A DNA stretch of 64,000 bases, taken from contig OY770021.1 in the NCBI GenBank assembly GCA_963669315.1, positions 124,001-188,000 of the forward strand. The letters are read 5' to 3'. Source of the stretch: SZUA-547 sp963669315 (lineage in GTDB: Bacteria > Pseudomonadota > Alphaproteobacteria > Rhodobacterales > Rhodobacteraceae). The notes under the pieces are model-generated. The model was not told the origin of the DNA. It made no database searches and saw only the letters and a list, made by a program, of their open reading frames with translations. Numbering within the stretch: the stretch's first letter is position 1; the number at the start of each line of letters is the position of its first letter. Of this stretch, positions 7,944 to 16,044 are shown piece after piece. Made by a program: the position numbers and the translations under genes.

Positions 7944-8489
7944 TTGAGCGCGCGCACCATATTTACGATCCGACCTACTCACCTCGCAGCGCTCATTGTC
8001 GCTTTGCTCGCGACCGGATGTGCCGGCGGCGCGGGTGGGAAGATCTACAACGCCTATTATGATCCGGGTTACGCGCCGTCGGATTTCGGCGCCATGAGCG
8101 CGGCGGGCGCTCCGATCGAGCTGTTCGGCTCTCCGCCGGGCGGCGCATCACCTGAAGATATCATCGCCTCGATCCAGTTGCCGGGCGCATCGGCGGCGCC
8201 AAAACTCGCCGAGACGCCGGGTCAGGGGCAACGACTGGTCTTCGCCTTCTCGTCAGGCGGCGCCGTGAATGGAGACGCGCTTTGCTCAGGTGGCGTTCAG
8301 GGCGGCTCAGCCCAGGACCGGCTGGAGGTCGCCGGAGCTTTTTGCCGAGGCGAACGGCCGTTGTCTCAGGCGCAGATGAGCGTTTCCGGACCGGTTGGTC
8401 CACCCGATCCTCAGTTCACGAGTTCAATGCGTGGCCTGATCGGAACAATTGGGTCGTCGCGCAACCCGAACGCCGACTTTGATAACTAG
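7944..8489 (+). CDS. Lipoprotein A of a tandem triplet, unknown function
   Basis: Translation most likely begins at TTG 7944, 5 bp after AGGAGG; an ATG at 7917 lacks a site. From TTG 7944 the protein has 181 residues with a lipoprotein signal (LLATGC, lipid-anchored Cys26). The mature part holds IELFGSPPGGA, RLVFAF-x-SGGAVNG-x-ALC, a second Cys in FCRGE, and SQAQMSVSGPVGPPDP. Almost all of these recur in the next gene, and weaker versions occur in the third. The two conserved Cys residues could form a disulfide in the periplasm. No family is recognised. It directly follows parE, without an obvious terminator between them. Confidence 0.7.
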   Translation: MSARTIFTIRPTHLAALIVALLATGCAGGAGGKIYNAYYDPGYAPSDFGAMSAAGAPIELFGSPPGGASPEDIIASIQLPGASAAPKLAETPGQGQRLVFAFSSGGAVNGDALCSGGVQGGSAQDRLEVAGAFCRGERPLSQAQMSVSGPVGPPDPQFTSSMRGLIGTIGSSRNPNADFDN

Positions 8490-8551
8490 CAACTCGACGT
8501 CTCGGGCTTGGGGCCCCACATAGTGAAAGGACCGCAATGGAGGAGTTTGAT

Positions 8552-9133
8552 GTGAAAACGATACTCAAACCAGCCATCCGGCCGACAGTCGCCGCCGCGA
8601 TGATCGCAGCGCTGTTGGCGGCTGGATGCGCCACGTCGTCCGGCGGGTCCGGGCTGCGGATATTCAACCAGCACTACTTCTCCTATGAGCCGACCGATTT
8701 CCGGGTCATGGCGTCCTCAGGCCCCCCGATCGAATTGTTCGGCTCTCCACCGGGCGGCGCGACGGATGAGGAGGTCGTCGCGGCGATTCAGATGCCGGCG
8801 CGACATTCTTCAAGCACGCCGAGGCTGGTAGAGGTTCCAGGGCAAGGTGCCCGGCTGGTCTTCGCATTCGCCTCAGGTGGCGCGGTGAATGGAAAGGCCC
8901 TTTGCGCTGGCGCCGTTCACGGCGGCTCGTTTCAAGATCGTTTGGAAGTATCCGCGGCCTATTGCCGGGGAGAGCGCATGTTCTCTCAGGCGCAGATGAG
9001 CGTTTCTGGCCCGGTCGGCCCACCCGATCCGGAATTCACCAGCGCTATGCGCCGCCTGATCGATACGCTTGGACCGCGCGTCGATCCGAGCCGCAGGCGA
9101 AACCGCTGCAAAAACGTGCGTAACTGCCGATAA
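8552..9133 (+). CDS. Lipoprotein B of a tandem triplet, unknown function
   Basis: I choose GTG 8552 as the start because GGAGGAG (8539-8545) lies 6 bp upstream and inside the reading frame of the earlier ATG 8537. With GTG 8552 the lipobox LLAAGC puts the lipidated Cys at residue 26, exactly as in the upstream paralogue with its TTG start. The body repeats IELFGSPPGGA, RLVFAFASGGAVNG, ALC, YCRGER and SQAQMSVSGPVGPPDPEFTS. The 193-residue protein ends in a basic tail with two extra Cys residues (RNRCKNVRNC) not found in the sibling. It is a clear tandem duplicate of lipoprotein A. Confidence 0.7.
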   Translation: MKTILKPAIRPTVAAAMIAALLAAGCATSSGGSGLRIFNQHYFSYEPTDFRVMASSGPPIELFGSPPGGATDEEVVAAIQMPARHSSSTPRLVEVPGQGARLVFAFASGGAVNGKALCAGAVHGGSFQDRLEVSAAYCRGERMFSQAQMSVSGPVGPPDPEFTSAMRRLIDTLGPRVDPSRRRNRCKNVRNCR

Positions 9134-9235
9134 AGAGGCGAAGAATTCCGCTTGCCGTGCAGGCAGCGCGACGCTAAGGCCCCAACAATTCGCATACGTT
9201 ATGCAAACCTACCGGTTGCGATTGAGGTCTACGAA

Positions 9236-9775
9236 ATGGGAAAGACAGGCAGGCTGCTGGCTGGGCTGATCGCGGCCTTTGGCCTAGCGGCCTGCGACGA
9301 CGGGACGGTCATCACCCACGTCGCCTCGACGCCAAAACCGGACAAGACCCGCATCATCACGAATGCGGCAGGCGGGTTCCCGGTCGAGGTTCATGGCGCG
9401 CCTTTCCCCGGTATCGAGCCGTTTCAGGTGGCCGAAGTTCTGAAGCTGCCGCAGGGTTTCGGGCATCGCGTCGAGTTCCGCGCGATCGAGCCCGGCCCGA
9501 TCGACTATCACAAGCCGACGCGGCTGGTGCTGGTGTTCGGCGGCGGCGCGCCCGATCCCGCCTATCATTGCCAGCTGACCGAGCCGCTGAAGACCACGCC
9601 GCCGTCGGATGTCGGATTTGACGTCCATGCAGTGTTCTGCGCTCGCGACGAATGGTTCGCGTCTGGTTTCATGAAGGCGCACAAGGTGACGGGCGAGGAC
9701 GCGACCAGCTATCGCAAAGCGATGCGGCAACTGCTGCGGGTGATCCTCGACCAGATCGATCAGAACGCGGATTGA
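9236..9775 (+). CDS. Lipoprotein C, distant third member of the triplet
   Basis: The 179-residue product starts with a short lipoprotein signal (GLAAC, Cys20). The ATG at 9236 is preferred over an upstream in-frame start at 9152, which would bury the signal. Remnants of the shared pattern are visible: FPVEVHGAPFPG for the ELFGSPPGG block, TRLVLVFGGGAP for the LVFAF block, and two Cys residues (YHCQL and VFCARDEW). It lacks the SVSGPVGPPDP block. It ends 6 bp from the stop of the convergent ABC-F gene. It is probably the older or more general form of the family. Function unknown. Confidence 0.65.
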   Translation: MGKTGRLLAGLIAAFGLAACDDGTVITHVASTPKPDKTRIITNAAGGFPVEVHGAPFPGIEPFQVAEVLKLPQGFGHRVEFRAIEPGPIDYHKPTRLVLVFGGGAPDPAYHCQLTEPLKTTPPSDVGFDVHAVFCARDEWFASGFMKAHKVTGEDATSYRKAMRQLLRVILDQIDQNAD

Positions 9776-9781
9776 GGACGC

Positions 9782-11602
9782 CTACCCCGCGAGTTCCTCC
9801 CGCAGTTCGTCCAGCTCCAGCCACTCAAGCTCCGCCGCGTCCAGCGCGTCGCGGCGGGCGGTCAGGGCCTCGGTCGCCTTCTCGAACTTTTTGGGGTCGC
9901 GTGAGTAAAGCTCGGGGTCGGAAAGCAGCGCCTCCAGCTTCCCGATCTCCGCCGTAAGCCGCTCCATCTCAGCGGGGAGTTCGTCCAGTCGTCGCTGCTG
10001 ATTGAAGGAGAGCTTGGAGCGGGCCTTCACCGGGCGCGCAGATTTATCCGCTGTTTCTCTGGGCCTTACGGATTTTTTCTCGAACTCCTGAACCGGCCCG
10101 CGCTGCGCCTGATAATCCGACCAGCCGCCGGCGTAGATCGTGGCCTCGCCGTCCCCTTCCATCGCGATGGTCGTGGCGGCGATCCGGTCTATGAAATCGC
10201 GGTCATGGCTGACCAGCAACACCGTGCCGTCATAGTCGGCCAGCAGTTCCTGCAACAGGTCGAGCGTTTCGACATCCAGATCGTTGGTCGGCTCGTCCAG
10301 TACCAGCAGGTTCGATTCCCGCGCCATCAGCTTGGCCAGCAGCAGCCGCGCGCGCTCCCCACCCGACAGCGCGCCGACCGGCCCGCGGGCCTGCCGGTCG
10401 TCGAACAGGAAATCCTTCAGGTAGCCGACGACGTGGCGCGGCCGGCCACGCACCATGACCTGATCATTCGAGCCTTTGACGGCGGAGGCGGGATCGCCCG
10501 TCAGCGTCTCCCAAAGCGATTTCGTCGGTTCGAGCGCCGTGCGGGTCTGATCGAACACCCCCGGGACGAGGTTCAGGCCGATCCGCACAGATCCCTCATC
10601 CGGCGCCAGCGATCCGATCAGCAGTTTCAGGAGCGTGGTCTTGCCCGCCCCGTTTGGCCCTACCAGCGCCACCCGGTCGCCGCGCATGATGCGCAGTGAA
10701 AAGTCCGTCAGGATCGCACGCCCATCATAGGATTTCGAAATGTTCTTCGCTTCGGCCACCAGCCGGCCGGATTTAGGACCGCTTTCCAGCGCCATTGCGG
10801 CGACCCCGGGCTGCATGATCTGGCGAGAGCGCTCCGCTCGCATGTCCTTCAGTCGCCGGACCCGGCCCATATTGCGCTTGCGCCGGGCCGAGATGCCCTC
10901 GACCGCCCAGCGCCCTTCCGACTGGATCAACCGGTCGAGCTTGTGGCGCGCCTCCCGCTCTTCCTCATACGTCTTGTCGCGCCACTCTTCGAAGCCTTCG
11001 AAGCCTCGATCAAGGCGCCGCGCCTCTCCCCGGTCGAGCCAGATGATCGAGCGGGTCAGGCGACGCAGGAAGGCGCGGTCATGGCTTATCAAAACGAAGG
11101 CTGCGCGGGTTTCGACCAGATGCGCCTCCAGCCACTCGATGGCGCGGATGTCGAGGTGGTTGGTCGGCTCATCCAGCAGCATCAGTTCCGGTTCGCTCGC
11201 CAGAAAACGCGCCAGAGCGGCCCGGCGACGCTCTCCGCCGGACGCAAGGGCGGGATCGGCCGCCGCCGGAACCTCCAGCCCCATCATCGCCATTTCCGCT
11301 TTGTAGGCTTCCTCAGGCGGCAAGTCGGCGGCGGCGTATGCGCCCAACGTCGCGAAACCAGCGAAATCCGGATCCTGCGGCAGATAGGCGATGCGGGCGC
11401 CGGGCCGAACGGTGCGCGCGCCTTCATCCGGCTCGACGAGTCCGGCGACGATTTTCAGAAGCGTGGACTTGCCTGACCCGTTGCGCCCCACGAGCGCCGC
11501 GCGCTCACCGGGCTGAATCGCGACGTCGAGCCCGGCGAACAGCGGATCGCCGCCAAAGCCGAGCGTAACGCCCGAGAGGGTGAGAATGGGAGGCTGAGCC
11601 AT
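9782..11602 (-). CDS. ABC-F family ATPase (Uup-like)
   Basis: Two nucleotide-binding domains sit in one soluble chain of 606 residues, with no membrane segments. The first has GRNGSGKST, SGGERRR and LLDEPTNHLD; the second has GPNGAGKTT, LSGGERARL and VLDEPTNDLD. A charged inter-domain linker with RRKRNMGRV and a C-terminal coiled-coil segment (about the last 70 residues) resemble Uup. ABC-F proteins act on ribosomes, or, for Uup, are linked to DNA and ribosome stability. The start at 11602 (MAQPPILTL) puts domain one at its usual distance; upstream in-frame starts would add a basic region overlapping the next gene. It is divergent from the aminotransferase. Confidence 0.85.
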   Translation of the reverse strand: MAQPPILTLSGVTLGFGGDPLFAGLDVAIQPGERAALVGRNGSGKSTLLKIVAGLVEPDEGARTVRPGARIAYLPQDPDFAGFATLGAYAAADLPPEEAYKAEMAMMGLEVPAAADPALASGGERRRAALARFLASEPELMLLDEPTNHLDIRAIEWLEAHLVETRAAFVLISHDRAFLRRLTRSIIWLDRGEARRLDRGFEGFEEWRDKTYEEEREARHKLDRLIQSEGRWAVEGISARRKRNMGRVRRLKDMRAERSRQIMQPGVAAMALESGPKSGRLVAEAKNISKSYDGRAILTDFSLRIMRGDRVALVGPNGAGKTTLLKLLIGSLAPDEGSVRIGLNLVPGVFDQTRTALEPTKSLWETLTGDPASAVKGSNDQVMVRGRPRHVVGYLKDFLFDDRQARGPVGALSGGERARLLLAKLMARESNLLVLDEPTNDLDVETLDLLQELLADYDGTVLLVSHDRDFIDRIAATTIAMEGDGEATIYAGGWSDYQAQRGPVQEFEKKSVRPRETADKSARPVKARSKLSFNQQRRLDELPAEMERLTAEIGKLEALLSDPELYSRDPKKFEKATEALTARRDALDAAELEWLELDELREELAG

Positions 11603-11717
11603 GGGCGCGGACCTAGACCGCGCGGAAATTCGGGTCAAGCGGCGCTTCAACGCGCGCTTTAACCTGAGGCGCCGCAGCGTTAGCATCGCCACCGAACGAC
11701 CGCACGCAAGAGGCAAT

Positions 11718-12923
11718 ATGGACCGGCCCGCTCTGTTCCCGCTGAACCCCGCCATGGCGACGACCTTCGCGCCGCCGGTGATGGAGGCGCGCCGCTGGAT
11801 CGCGGGGCGCCAGTTTCCCCCCGACCGGCCGCTGATCAACCTCAGCCAGGCCGCGCCTGTCGCTCCGCCGCCCGCGCCGATCCGGGAGGAGATCGCTCGC
11901 GCCGCACTGGAAGATCCAGACGCGCATCTTTATGGGCCCGTTCTCGGCGACCCGGCTTTGCGGGAGGAAATCGCGACGCAGTGGTCCGCTCGCTATGGCG
12001 GAGAGATTGCGCCCGACAACGTCGGCGTGACCGTCGGCTGCAATCAGGCTTTCGTCGCCGCAATCGCCACGATCGCCGGTCCGGGTGACGCGGTGATCCT
12101 GCCAACGCCGTGGTATTTCAATCATCGCATGTGGCTTGAGATGGCGGGCGTCGAGGCGCGATTGCTGCCTTGTGGTGAGGATTGCCTGCCCTCCGTCGCG
12201 GCGGCGGCGGAACTGATCGACGATCGGGTGAAAGCGATCGTTTTGGTGACGCCCAACAATCCAACTGGCGCGGAGTATCCGCCGAGCCTAATCTCGAAAT
12301 TCCTCGAACTTGCAGAATGTTCCGGCATTTCTCTAATTTTGGATGAGACCTATCGGGATTTTCACTCATCCAATGGCAAACCACATCATGTTTTCTCTGT
12401 AGAGAGCTGGCAAAACACACTTATTCACCTCTATAGCTTCTCAAAGGTATTCCATCTGACTGGTCATCGGATCGGTGCGATGATCGCGGACCCGGCCCGG
12501 TTGGAACAGGCGGAGAAGCTGCTTGATACGGTCACGATCTGCCCGCCCAGGCTGGGCCAGAGGGCAGCGCTTTATGGCCTGCGAAATATGGCTGATTGGG
12601 TGGCCGAAGAGCGGCTGCAGATTCTGCATCGGGGCGAGATCTTGCGTGGGCTATTCGCTGAGCATCTGCCGGACTGGCGGTTGCTCTCCTCCGGGGCATA
12701 CTTCGCCTTCGTCGAGACGCCGTTCGATGTCCCATCGGACGTGTTGGCCGAGCGCCTTGTCGCTGAGCAATCGCTGTTGATGCTTCCGGGAACGATGTTT
12801 GAACCCCGCCGTGGCGAAGGCGGCTCGGGCCGGGCGGAGCACCGGATGCGCCTCGCCTTCGCCAACGCAGATAAGGTCGGGTTGGCGGAGACCGCGCGGC
12901 GTCTAGCGGCGTTTCGGCCGTGA
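11718..12923 (+). CDS. PLP-dependent aminotransferase, class I/II
   Basis: The 401-residue fold-type I enzyme shows the cofactor-binding pattern. GCNQAFVAA is near the phosphate site, TPNNPTGAEY and LDETYRDF carry the Asn and Asp that hold pyridoxal phosphate, and the Schiff-base Lys is in YSFSKVFHLTGHRIG. It should interconvert an amino acid and a 2-oxo acid; substrate unknown. ATG 11718 follows AGAGG by 6 bp. The gene ends in a GTGA overlap with the DNA methyltransferase, implying translational coupling. The middle (about 12300-12480) is much AT-richer than its flanks, by my count about 44% GC, although the reading frame stays intact. Confidence 0.85.
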   Translation: MDRPALFPLNPAMATTFAPPVMEARRWIAGRQFPPDRPLINLSQAAPVAPPPAPIREEIARAALEDPDAHLYGPVLGDPALREEIATQWSARYGGEIAPDNVGVTVGCNQAFVAAIATIAGPGDAVILPTPWYFNHRMWLEMAGVEARLLPCGEDCLPSVAAAAELIDDRVKAIVLVTPNNPTGAEYPPSLISKFLELAECSGISLILDETYRDFHSSNGKPHHVFSVESWQNTLIHLYSFSKVFHLTGHRIGAMIADPARLEQAEKLLDTVTICPPRLGQRAALYGLRNMADWVAEERLQILHRGEILRGLFAEHLPDWRLLSSGAYFAFVETPFDVPSDVLAERLVAEQSLLMLPGTMFEPRRGEGGSGRAEHRMRLAFANADKVGLAETARRLAAFRP

Positions 12924-14101
12924 GGACGTTCTACGAATTCTTCGCGGGCGGCGGCATGGCGCGGATCGGGCTCAGCCAGGCGGGCGATTGGCGCTGCGCG
13001 CTGGCCAATGACATCGACCCGGTAAAATGCGCGACCTACCGCCAGAATTTCGGCGACGACGATTTGTTCGAAGGGGATGTGGCGGCGTTGTGGAAGCAGG
13101 ATCTGCCCGGCCGGGCAGACCTCGCCTGGGCGTCCTTCCCCTGCCAGGACCTGTCGCTGGCGGGCGGACGCAAGGGCATGTCCGCGGCGCGCTCGGGCGC
13201 GTTCTGGCCGTTCTGGAAATTGATGGAGGATCTTGCAGAAGAGGGCTGCGCGCCGCGTTCGATCGTGATCGAGAACGTCACCGGACTGCTGACCTCCTCT
13301 GGCGGCGCGGATTTCGACGCGCTTTGCAGCACAATTGCTAAGGCCGGTTACCGCTTCTCCGTGCATTTGATCGACGCGGCAATGTTTCTGCCGCAGTCTC
13401 GGCCTCGCCTGTTCATCATCGCATGGCTCGGCGGAGCGCCGGCGATGGCTGGCCGCGAACCATGGTCCTCCGCCCGCCTGGAGGCCGCGCTATCGGCCCT
13501 GCCCGCACGAGCCGCAAAGGCTCTGACGCCTCTTCGGCTGCCAGCGGCGGCGGCGCGGAACCTTCAGTTGACGGCGCTTTTGGAGGAAAAACCGGGCGAT
13601 GTGACGTGGGCCGACGACACCCAGATCGATCGCTTGATTGGAATGATGAGCCCGCGCCAGCGCGAGAAACTGGACGCCGCGGTCAACATAGCGTGCGAAA
13701 CTGGCGCCCGGCAGGTGGGCGCAGCGTTTCGCCGGACGCGGCCGGGGCCGCATGGCGGGCCAGTCCAACGGCTGGAAGCGCGCTGGGACATGGCGGGTTG
13801 CCTTCGCACGCCAGCGGGCGGCTCATCGCGCCAAACACTGCTCATCGCAGAACCTGACGGGGCCTTGCGCGTGCGGCTTTTGTCGGGGCGAGAGGCCGCC
13901 CGGTTGATGGGATTGCCCGATACATACCACCTGCCCGCCAGCCATTCCCGCGCCATCAAAGTGGCGGGCGACGGCGTTGCCGTTCCGGTGGCGCGGTTCA
14001 TCGCCGAACACGCCTTGGCGCCGATTTTGGAGGCGCAGGATCACACAATAGAGACCGCTGCGCGCGCGGCAGGTCTTGAAGCCGTCGCAGCGTCCGCCTA
14101 A
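12920..14101 (+). CDS. DNA (cytosine-5) methyltransferase, orphan
   Basis: The 393-residue protein has the C5-methyltransferase motifs in order. Motif I is FFAGGGMARIGL, the catalytic Cys75 is in FPCQDLS, motif VI is IENV at 117-120, and motif VIII is QSRPRLFI. The C-terminal motif X is KVAGDGVAVPVARFI. Motif IX and the target-recognition region (about 200-300) are present, so the enzyme looks complete. No restriction endonuclease gene is adjacent, which suggests an epigenetic or solitary role rather than a restriction-modification pair. The GTG start overlaps the aminotransferase stop (GTGA), so the two are translated together. The target sequence cannot be read from the DNA. Confidence 0.88.
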   Translation: MRTFYEFFAGGGMARIGLSQAGDWRCALANDIDPVKCATYRQNFGDDDLFEGDVAALWKQDLPGRADLAWASFPCQDLSLAGGRKGMSAARSGAFWPFWKLMEDLAEEGCAPRSIVIENVTGLLTSSGGADFDALCSTIAKAGYRFSVHLIDAAMFLPQSRPRLFIIAWLGGAPAMAGREPWSSARLEAALSALPARAAKALTPLRLPAAAARNLQLTALLEEKPGDVTWADDTQIDRLIGMMSPRQREKLDAAVNIACETGARQVGAAFRRTRPGPHGGPVQRLEARWDMAGCLRTPAGGSSRQTLLIAEPDGALRVRLLSGREAARLMGLPDTYHLPASHSRAIKVAGDGVAVPVARFIAEHALAPILEAQDHTIETAARAAGLEAVAASA

Positions 14102-14145
14102 ACGGGCTTACGAGCGCCAATCACTGCGCCAAGTTGGAGACCCAG

Positions 14146-16044
14146 ATGCTGAAAAGTATGCGTGGGGCCGCCGGGTCCTGGATCGCGAAGATATTCATAG
14201 GCCTGCTGGTGGCCAGTTTCGCCGTCTGGGGCATTGGCGACATTTTCATCTCGCGCAATGACGGAGCCATCGCGACCGTCGGGGACCGGGAAATAGACGT
14301 CGCCCGGTTCAATCTGGCGCTTCGCAACCAAATCTCCGGGCTTGAGCGGCAGGTCGGCCGTCCGTTGTCGATCGAAGAAGCGCGTATGCTGGGCGCGGAT
14401 CAGGCGGCGATCGTCGATCTCGCCAGGCAAGAGGCGATGTTCGCAGAAGCGAATGATTTCGCGGTTTCAGCCTCGGATATCGAGATCAAACTGTCGATTG
14501 CGCTGAACCCCGCCTTCCATAACGCGATGGGTGAGTTCGATCCCGCGCAGTACAGGCAGACGCTCGACTTCAGCGGCGTTTCCCCGGCGGAATATGAGGC
14601 CGGACAGCGCCGGGCGCTCGCCAGCACTCTTGTCGCCGGCATGGCTGCGAACGGTTACTCACTGCCATCGGGCATGGCGGAGCGGCTGCATCGATTCAAC
14701 AATGAGACGCGGCGCTTTCACTATGTGACGCTTGGCGCAGAAGCGGCCGGCGAGATTCCGGAGGCCGACGATGCGGCGCTTCAGGCGCATCTTGAGGCGA
14801 ACGCCGAGGATTTCTCGGCCCCCGAATTCCGTGTCGCGCGTTACGTGATCGCCAGCCCCGATGCGCTTGCCGCGCAAATGTCCGCGACCGAAGCGGAAGC
14901 GCGAGAGATCTACGAGATCCGCAAGGCGTTCTACAATTCGCCTGAAACGCGTGAAGTCCGGCAGATCGTCTACAAGACGGCTGAAGAGGCGGAAGCGGCC
15001 AAGGCGCGAATCGCCGAAGGCGCCAGTTTCGCCGATCTCGCCGCTGAGAAAGACCTTTCGCTCGCCGACGCATATATCGGAAACGGGCCAGCGGAGAGTT
15101 TCGGCGCCGCGGCGGCCGAGGCGGCCTTCGCCGAGTCCGATCCGGGCATTGTCGGCCCGGTCGAGACAGATTTCGGACCGGCCCTTCTTCAGATCGCGTC
15201 GATCACGCCCGGCGAGGCCAAAACCTTCGATGATGTCCGCGAGGAGTTGATGGCGACCGTACGGCGAGACAAGGCGCTGGATGAAATCCTGCGGATAGAG
15301 ACAGAGATTTCGGACTTTGTCGCCGGCGGCGCCGATCTTGACCTGATCGCCCGCAATATGGGGCTGGAGGTGAAGGAAACCCCTGCGCTTGACGATGGCG
15401 GCGCGTCGCCTGATGGCGCGGTCGAAAGCGCGATGACGGACCCGGTCTTCACCTCGACTCTGTTCGGTGCCGAAAAAGATTTCGTGGCGGGTCCCGTCTC
15501 TCTGGAAAATGATTCCATTGTCGTTCTCTCGGCGACCGAGATTACGCCACCGGCGCTCAGACCGCTCGATCAGGTGCGCCAGGCGGTGGCGGAAAGCCTG
15601 CGCGCCGAACAGATTTCGACGGCGCTTGCGACGCTCGCCGATGCGATCGCCGATCGGGTCAATCAAGGCGAATTGTTGGCCGTCGAAGCTGACACCTTCG
15701 GCAAAGTCCTGTCAGCGAGTGAAGCGATGACCCGAAGCGGCGCGACGCCAGATCTGACCACGACGCTGGTTCGCGACCTTTTTGAACAGGACGCCGGCGG
15801 TGCGGCCTGGTCGCCGCTAGGCGACGGGCAGCGCGTAGCGATTGCTCAGGTTTTCGAAATCAACGATCCCGAAGGCGAAGAAGCGGAGTTGGAGAAAGCC
15901 GCCCTCGCCCGGCAGATCGATATGATCGCCCAGTCAGATGTGCGAGAGATGCTGATCCGCGCCTCGGTCGAAGATCGCGGCGTCTCGGTCAACAACCTAG
16001 TTGTTGAACAGGCGCTGGCTAATATCGGCGGCTATGCCAGATAA
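14146..16044 (+). CDS. PpiD-like peptidyl-prolyl isomerase / periplasmic folding factor
   Basis: This 632-residue protein begins with one N-terminal membrane anchor (about 12-34, ending in WGIGDIF). A SurA_N-like chaperone region, a parvulin-like central region (REVRQIVYKTAEEAE, then GFA-type LGPAL) and a long helical C-terminus follow. It matches PpiD, which is anchored in the inner membrane beside SecYEG and helps exported proteins fold in the periplasm. ATG 14146 is 6 bp after GGAG; an upstream TTG at 14134 contains that site. Its last 48 bp overlap the 3' end of the convergent deacetylase gene. Confidence 0.85.
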   Translation: MLKSMRGAAGSWIAKIFIGLLVASFAVWGIGDIFISRNDGAIATVGDREIDVARFNLALRNQISGLERQVGRPLSIEEARMLGADQAAIVDLARQEAMFAEANDFAVSASDIEIKLSIALNPAFHNAMGEFDPAQYRQTLDFSGVSPAEYEAGQRRALASTLVAGMAANGYSLPSGMAERLHRFNNETRRFHYVTLGAEAAGEIPEADDAALQAHLEANAEDFSAPEFRVARYVIASPDALAAQMSATEAEAREIYEIRKAFYNSPETREVRQIVYKTAEEAEAAKARIAEGASFADLAAEKDLSLADAYIGNGPAESFGAAAAEAAFAESDPGIVGPVETDFGPALLQIASITPGEAKTFDDVREELMATVRRDKALDEILRIETEISDFVAGGADLDLIARNMGLEVKETPALDDGGASPDGAVESAMTDPVFTSTLFGAEKDFVAGPVSLENDSIVVLSATEITPPALRPLDQVRQAVAESLRAEQISTALATLADAIADRVNQGELLAVEADTFGKVLSASEAMTRSGATPDLTTTLVRDLFEQDAGGAAWSPLGDGQRVAIAQVFEINDPEGEEAELEKAALARQIDMIAQSDVREMLIRASVEDRGVSVNNLVVEQALANIGGYAR

